Part shown: positions 15,161 through 18,386 of the stretch, piece after piece | Layout of the letters: every line of letters starts with the position of its first letter | Position numbering within the stretch: the stretch's first letter is position 1 | Assembly: GCA_903899145.1 (NCBI GenBank) | Contig: CAIUHY010000016.1 | Coordinates: forward strand, 1 to 18,386 | Direction: 5' to 3' | Length of the DNA stretch: 18,386 nucleotides | Source: an uncultured Actinomycetes bacterium | GTDB lineage: Bacteria; Actinomycetota; Actinomycetes; Nanopelagicales; Nanopelagicaceae | Position numbers and translations under genes: made by a program | The notes under the pieces: model-generated | Told to the model about the DNA's origin: nothing | Seen by the model: the letters and a program-made list of their open reading frames with translations, nothing else | Databases searched by the model: none

Positions 15161-15907
15161 TTATGCCACCTTAAGTGAATTGATATATGCCTTGTATTGA
15201 TCTGGTGTTACAACTTTTACGACAAACAACATTTGTGAGTGGTTACGGCCACATAAAATATTACATCGCCCTGGGTAGGTTCCAAGTTTTTGTGCTGCAA
15301 ATTCAAAATGGTTAGTCACTCCAGGCAGGGCTTGCATCTGCATCATGAAATCAGGAATCCAAAATCCATGATCAACATCTGATGAATCAAGAGTAAAGAG
15401 GACCTTTTCTCCAAGAGGCAGAACTAACTCTGGGCGCTGGTCGGGGGTTCCCGTGATGGTGGGCGCAGGATTTGCGTCATCGTAAGTAAATTGCCATGAC
15501 CACTGCATTGCATTGACATGAATGTTATGGGGCGCAGTTGCCGGGGTATCTACCCTTGTAATTTTAGATTCATCACTTGCCGTAAAGACAAAGAGCACCG
15601 CAACGATAATAAAAGGAATAAGTGTGTAAGCAATTTCTACCGGAATGTTGTATTGGGTCTGCTTTGGGAAAACATCATTTTTCTTACGGTGGAAAAAGAC
15701 TGGCCACATAATCAATACCGCGGTAATAACACCGACAACACCTGCTGCCACCCATGCCCAAGTCCACAGTGGGTTTGAAATGCTATTTACAGATGATGCG
15801 TTCTTATCGAAACCGAAGCTTGAAATGTTTTTAGTTGAACAAGATGAGAGTGTGAGTGCTGCGACCCCGATGCCCATAAGGGCTAACAGACGAGTGGTGC
15901 GGCGCAT
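15161..15907 (-). CDS. ctaC: cytochrome c oxidase subunit II lipoprotein
   Basis: The 248-residue subunit has a lipoprotein signal with lipobox LSSC (Cys23), two membrane helices (about 47-70 and 90-110) and a periplasm-side cupredoxin domain. The aromatic QWSWQF patch (135-140) and the CuA ligands His180, Cys215, Cys219, His223 and Met226 are intact. The residue that offers a backbone carbonyl to CuA, normally Glu, is Ile217 (CNILC). It receives electrons from QcrC. It heads the ctaC-ctaD-ctaF operon and is divergent, over only 58 bp, from the desulfurase homologue. A TATCCT box 6 nt upstream of the ATG predicts a leaderless transcript. Confidence 0.96.
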   Translation of the reverse strand: MRRTTRLLALMGIGVAALTLSSCSTKNISSFGFDKNASSVNSISNPLWTWAWVAAGVVGVITAVLIMWPVFFHRKKNDVFPKQTQYNIPVEIAYTLIPFIIVAVLFVFTASDESKITRVDTPATAPHNIHVNAMQWSWQFTYDDANPAPTITGTPDQRPELVLPLGEKVLFTLDSSDVDHGFWIPDFMMQMQALPGVTNHFEFAAQKLGTYPGRCNILCGRNHSQMLFVVKVVTPDQYKAYINSLKVA

Positions 15908-15913
15908 GAGAGA

Positions 15914-15919
15914 AGGATA
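15914..15919 (-). promoter_or_regulatory. -10 box of a leaderless promoter for ctaCDF
   Basis: TATCCT on the minus strand ends 6 nt before the ATG at 15907. A divergent -10 box for the opposite gene lies 33 bp away (15953-15958), so the two promoters share their upstream DNA. Confidence 0.6.
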
Positions 15920-15952
15920 ACTGTCCTATTCGCAAGGCTGCTGCCTAGGGAG

Positions 15953-15958
15953 TAGCGT
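15953..15958 (+). promoter_or_regulatory. -10 box of a leaderless promoter for the desulfurase homologue
   Basis: TAGCGT ends 7 nt before the GTG at 15966, the same box and spacing as in front of the exonuclease gene (5479-5484). Confidence 0.55.
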
Positions 15959-15965
15959 TCTTAGC

Positions 15966-17006
15966 GTGGGTTCAGTCACAACATTCCAAAGCGAGGCGCC
16001 GTTACATCCTGCCGCCGCAGAATTCCTTGGCGATGCCTTTGCACGGGGCTGGGCTGATCCATCAAAGATTCACCAGGAGTCAAGAAAAGTTGCCCTCTTA
16101 CTTAATGAGGCGAAAGAGGTTTATTGCCAACACCTGGCTCTTCGCCATGAACAAATCAATTTTCTTGGTGAGCCATCCCTTGGCTTTCATCTAGGAATCT
16201 CTGGACTGATCACGAACGATTCCACTCTTTACCACTCGGCAGTGGATCGCTCCGAAGTCTTTGCTGTAGCAAGCGCTATTCGCTCCGAAGTATTGCCAGT
16301 AGATATCACTGGGCAATATTCCGTGCCCACTGGCACACAAAGTGATCTCATCACTTACCAATCAATTAATGGTGAGACAGGAATTCCTGGTGTAGTACCT
16401 AATAATTTTGCTGGGAAAGTATTCATCGAAGCATCACCGCTCATCTCTCTACCCCAAAAATGGAGCAGCGCTCTCTGGGACGCCAGAAGCTGGAATGGAC
16501 CAGAAGGTCTAGGCATTCTTGGAATTGCAGATAAGGGATGGGTGAATCCACTTCCCCATAACGATTCACGAGTAACACCTGGATCATTTTCTACTCCCCT
16601 AGCTATCGCCGGGGCAATTGCTCTGGAGAACTACGTCAGTGATTTCAATGCACATGAGAGCAAGATCAGAGCGCTGAATGCAAAAATACGCAATTTTCTT
16701 CTTACACAGATTGATGATGTTGATATTGCAGGAGATTTAGAGACTGCCTTACCTCATCTACTCTCTTTCTCGCTTCTCTATGTTGATGCCCAGTTGCTCG
16801 TCGATGAACTTGATAAGTCTGGATATGCAGTGGATTCAGGCTCCGCATGTAATTCCATGAATATGCAACCCAGCCATGTATTAGCCGCGATGGGGCTTCT
16901 CACTCATGGAAATGTTCGAATGAGTTTGCGGGCTGATCACAGTGAAATGGAAATAGATAAATTTCTCTCCACACTTAAAGATCTTGTTCTGAAAATTCGC
17001 CATTAA
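15966..17006 (+). CDS. cysteine desulfurase homologue (class V aminotransferase fold) lacking the PLP lysine
   Basis: The 346-residue protein aligns throughout with the actinobacterial desulfurases that are often fused to TusA. Matches include EAPLHPAAAEF, GWADPSKIHQESRK, SINGETGIPGV, GPEGLGILGI and the cysteine loop DSGSACNS with Cys295, then QPSHVLAAMG and GNVRMSL. Cofactor residues are missing: the Schiff-base lysine of the (A/G)HK..GP motif is Ser175 (DARSWNGPEG), the PLP-stacking His is Arg95 (SAVDRSEV), the pyridine-binding Asp is Glu155, the following Gln is Pro158, and the SGT phosphate loop reads EPS (69-71). The frame is intact and the stop overlaps the start of a TusA-like gene. 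Ordinary PLP-dependent desulfuration looks unlikely. A sulfur-relay or scaffold role using Cys295 is inferred. Sequence decay is the alternative. Confidence 0.82.
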   Translation: MGSVTTFQSEAPLHPAAAEFLGDAFARGWADPSKIHQESRKVALLLNEAKEVYCQHLALRHEQINFLGEPSLGFHLGISGLITNDSTLYHSAVDRSEVFAVASAIRSEVLPVDITGQYSVPTGTQSDLITYQSINGETGIPGVVPNNFAGKVFIEASPLISLPQKWSSALWDARSWNGPEGLGILGIADKGWVNPLPHNDSRVTPGSFSTPLAIAGAIALENYVSDFNAHESKIRALNAKIRNFLLTQIDDVDIAGDLETALPHLLSFSLLYVDAQLLVDELDKSGYAVDSGSACNSMNMQPSHVLAAMGLLTHGNVRMSLRADHSEMEIDKFLSTLKDLVLKIRH

Positions 17007-17203
17007 TGGAGCTTGACTGCAGAGGGATGCGCTGTCCGATTCCAATTATTAAGTTAGCTCACGCGCTAAAAACTGAAGCAATTGTGAGACTACTCAGTGA
17101 TGACCCTGCCACTCTTCCTGATATCACAGCGTGGGCACGGATGACAGGTAATAGCTTTACTCGCATAAACAATGAAACTTTTGATGTAAAAAGGGAGAAC
17201 TAG
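17006..17203 (+). CDS. TusA/SirA-family sulfur carrier protein
   Basis: The 65-residue protein has the TusA plan: LDCRGMRCPIPIIKLAHAL at the N-terminus with Cys10 in the CPxP motif (10-13) at the start of helix 1, then RLLSDDPATLPDITAWARMTGN. Cys10 is the expected persulfide carrier; Cys5 is a common second cysteine. TusA proteins accept sulfur from a desulfurase and hand it on, for example for tRNA thiolation or molybdenum cofactor work. The ATG shares its A with the TAA of the preceding gene (TAATG), so the two are translationally coupled; in related actinobacteria they are one fused protein. The stop shares a CTAG palindrome with the stop of adoK on the other strand. Confidence 0.92.
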   Translation: MELDCRGMRCPIPIIKLAHALKTEAIVRLLSDDPATLPDITAWARMTGNSFTRINNETFDVKREN

Positions 17204-18186
17204 CCCATCTGAGGGCTGATGAAGTTTGTAACATCATTGGCTGCCTGTGCGCCATATGTCTCTTCAAAGCGGCTCATAAATGTTTGCTTATCAAATACAT
17301 ATTCTTGTGTTCCCTTTGTTTCAATACAAAATGTTGCAACCATGGAACCAATCTGGGCGCAACGCTCATGATTGAGTCCCCAAGAAAGACCAGCTAAGAA
17401 CCCTGAGCGGAATGAATCTCCCACTCCGGTTGGATCTACTTTTGCTTTCTCAGCAGGGACGCCCACAGAAATATTTGGCTGACCATGCTCTTCAACAATG
17501 GCGCCCTTTGATCCTAAAGTAACTACCCGCACCTGCACTTGATCAAATAGCTCAGCATCACTCCAGCCCGTCTTTTGCATAATCAGGGCGAGCTCATACT
17601 CATTAAGGAATAAATACCTCGCTCCCGTGACAAGCTTCTTAATATCTTCGCCCTCCATTCGAGCAAGTTGCTGAGAAGGGTCGGCAGCAAAAGGAATCTT
17701 TAACTTTTTGGCAGTTTCTGAATGAGCCACCATCGCCTCGGGATCATCTGGAGAGATCACGATCAGATCGATATCTCCTTCTTTTTTAATAATCTCTTCT
17801 AAATTAATCTCTCTAGCTTCACTCATCGCGCCGGGATAAAAAGAAGCAATTTGATTGAGGGCAGAGTCGGTTGTTACAACAAATGTTGCGGTGTGAGCCT
17901 TCGTTGAGATCTTGCAATGCTTTGTATCAACCCCGTGCTGTGTAAGCCATGTGTTGTACTCGGCCCAGTCTTTTCCAACAGCAGAAATTAAAAGAGGGCG
18001 CAGTCCAAGTGCTCCCATGCCAAAAGCAATGTTGGCCCCTGTTCCACCTCTGCGGACATCAAGACCATCAACAAGAAATGAAAGGGAGATACTAGAAAGT
18101 GATCCTTCAACAAATGAATCGGTGAACTTACCCGGAAATGTCATTAAGTGGTCAAGGCCGACAGAGCCGGCAACGGCAACTTTCAT
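17200..18186 (-). CDS. adoK: adenosine kinase, PfkB family (mycobacterial AdoK type)
   Basis: The 328-residue kinase has PfkB signature 1 around RRGGTGANIAFGMGALG (45-61) and signature 2 DPTGVGDSFRSGFLAG (251-266), with Asp257 as catalytic base and the anion hole before it. Asp12 in GLDHLMTFPGKF should contact the ribose. Several long stretches match what I recall of M. tuberculosis AdoK (Rv2202c): SFLVDGL, IASFYPGAMSEAR, DDPEAM, FAADPSQQLAR and QKTGWS. It should phosphorylate adenosine to AMP for purine salvage, although generic ribokinase annotation is common. It lies 16 nt downstream of erpA, with no -10 box at the usual spacing, and is probably cotranscribed with it, as the mycobacterial gene order suggests. 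Confidence 0.9.
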   Translation of the reverse strand: MKVAVAGSVGLDHLMTFPGKFTDSFVEGSLSSISLSFLVDGLDVRRGGTGANIAFGMGALGLRPLLISAVGKDWAEYNTWLTQHGVDTKHCKISTKAHTATFVVTTDSALNQIASFYPGAMSEAREINLEEIIKKEGDIDLIVISPDDPEAMVAHSETAKKLKIPFAADPSQQLARMEGEDIKKLVTGARYLFLNEYELALIMQKTGWSDAELFDQVQVRVVTLGSKGAIVEEHGQPNISVGVPAEKAKVDPTGVGDSFRSGFLAGLSWGLNHERCAQIGSMVATFCIETKGTQEYVFDKQTFMSRFEETYGAQAANDVTNFISPQMG

Positions 18187-18202
18187 ATGGATGAGCTAGC
18201 GA

Positions 18203-18386
18203 TTAGTTAAATGAATCGCCGCACGCGCAAGAACCTTGCGCATTTGGATTATCAATTGTGAAGCCTTGCTTCTCAATTGTGTCAACGAAATCAATAGATG
18301 CACCCATCAAATAAGGCGTGCTCATCTTGTCTGTCACTACTTTGACGCTTCCAAAAGTTGAAATGGTGTCGCCATCAAGAGCGCGA
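18203..18386 (-). CDS. erpA: iron-sulfur cluster insertion protein ErpA, 3' part only
   Basis: Only the last 60 or so codons are inside the window; the start lies beyond the right edge. The visible part reads RALDGDTISTFGSVKVV, then SIDFVDTIEKQGFTIDNPN, and ends GSCACGDSFN before TAA. The C-terminal Cys-x-Cys-Gly motif holds two of the three cysteines of A-type carriers; the first is outside the window. ErpA passes 2Fe-2S or 4Fe-4S clusters to client proteins. Its proximity to the Rieske gene cluster, the desulfurase homologue and TusA makes a local iron-sulfur/sulfur theme. adoK follows 16 nt downstream. Confidence 0.93.
   Translation of the reverse strand, partial: RALDGDTISTFGSVKVVTDKMSTPYLMGASIDFVDTIEKQGFTIDNPNAQGSCACGDSFN

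Noticed and set aside
17202..17217. AGCCC-ATCTGA-GGGCT hairpin at the TusA/adoK junction as a bidirectional terminator
   Set aside because: Only five or six pairs, inside the adoK coding end. There is no T-run on the plus strand, and on the minus strand the T-run starts about 10 nt too late.
1..18386. Mobile elements, CRISPR arrays, prophage or defence genes
   Set aside because: No transposase, integrase, direct-repeat array, terminal inverted repeats or phage-like gene was found. Coding style is uniform and the region is core metabolism.

Overview
The window reads as a piece of chromosome from a genome-streamlined actinobacterium of modest GC content. The best fit is the freshwater acI group (Nanopelagicales). 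The evidence is an actinobacterial respiratory chain (diheme QcrC, 3-TM Rieske QcrA, long QcrB with a PDWY motif, the CtaF subunit IV), an adenosine kinase very close to the mycobacterial AdoK type, an actinobacterial ErpA tail, gaps mostly under 120 bp and overlapping 3' ends. The genus is inferred. No phage, IS, integron or CRISPR signal is visible, and no stretch over 300 bases lacks a gene.

Layout. 19-93: tRNA-Val(GAC). 110-3254 (+): ArgO/LysE-type exporter, acetamidase/formamidase-family hydrolase, APC permease, then a strong hairpin that can terminate both strands. 3295-5414 (-): RhtB-type exporter, aldo/keto reductase and GNAT acetyltransferase. 5492-6115 (+): DnaQ-like exonuclease, tail to tail with trpD (-). 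7255-11277 (+): ctaE-qcrC-qcrA-qcrB. 11304-13076 (+): a COG0701-type permease fused to a YHS domain, then a SOUL heme-binding protein. 13087-15907 (-): ctaC-ctaD-ctaF. 15966-17203 (+): a cysteine-desulfurase homologue translationally coupled to a TusA-like protein. 17200-18386 (-): adoK downstream of erpA, which runs off the window.

Together, ctaE/C/D/F and qcrCAB encode a complete menaquinol-cytochrome c-oxygen branch. No soluble cytochrome c is seen, which fits the actinobacterial III-IV supercomplex in which QcrC carries electrons. From the exonuclease to erpA the order recalls the M. tuberculosis Rv2191-Rv2204c region, with different genes in the gaps (here ctaD, YHS permease, SOUL, desulfurase-like gene and TusA).

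Two observations stand out. First, nearly every gene that begins a transcript has a TANNNT-like -10 box ending exactly 6 or 7 nt before its ATG/GTG, which predicts leaderless transcription as the default and settles several start codons. Second, the desulfurase homologue keeps its catalytic-cysteine loop but appears to have lost the pyridoxal-phosphate lysine and most other cofactor-binding residues, while staying in an intact frame coupled to TusA. It is a candidate PLP-free sulfur-handling protein.
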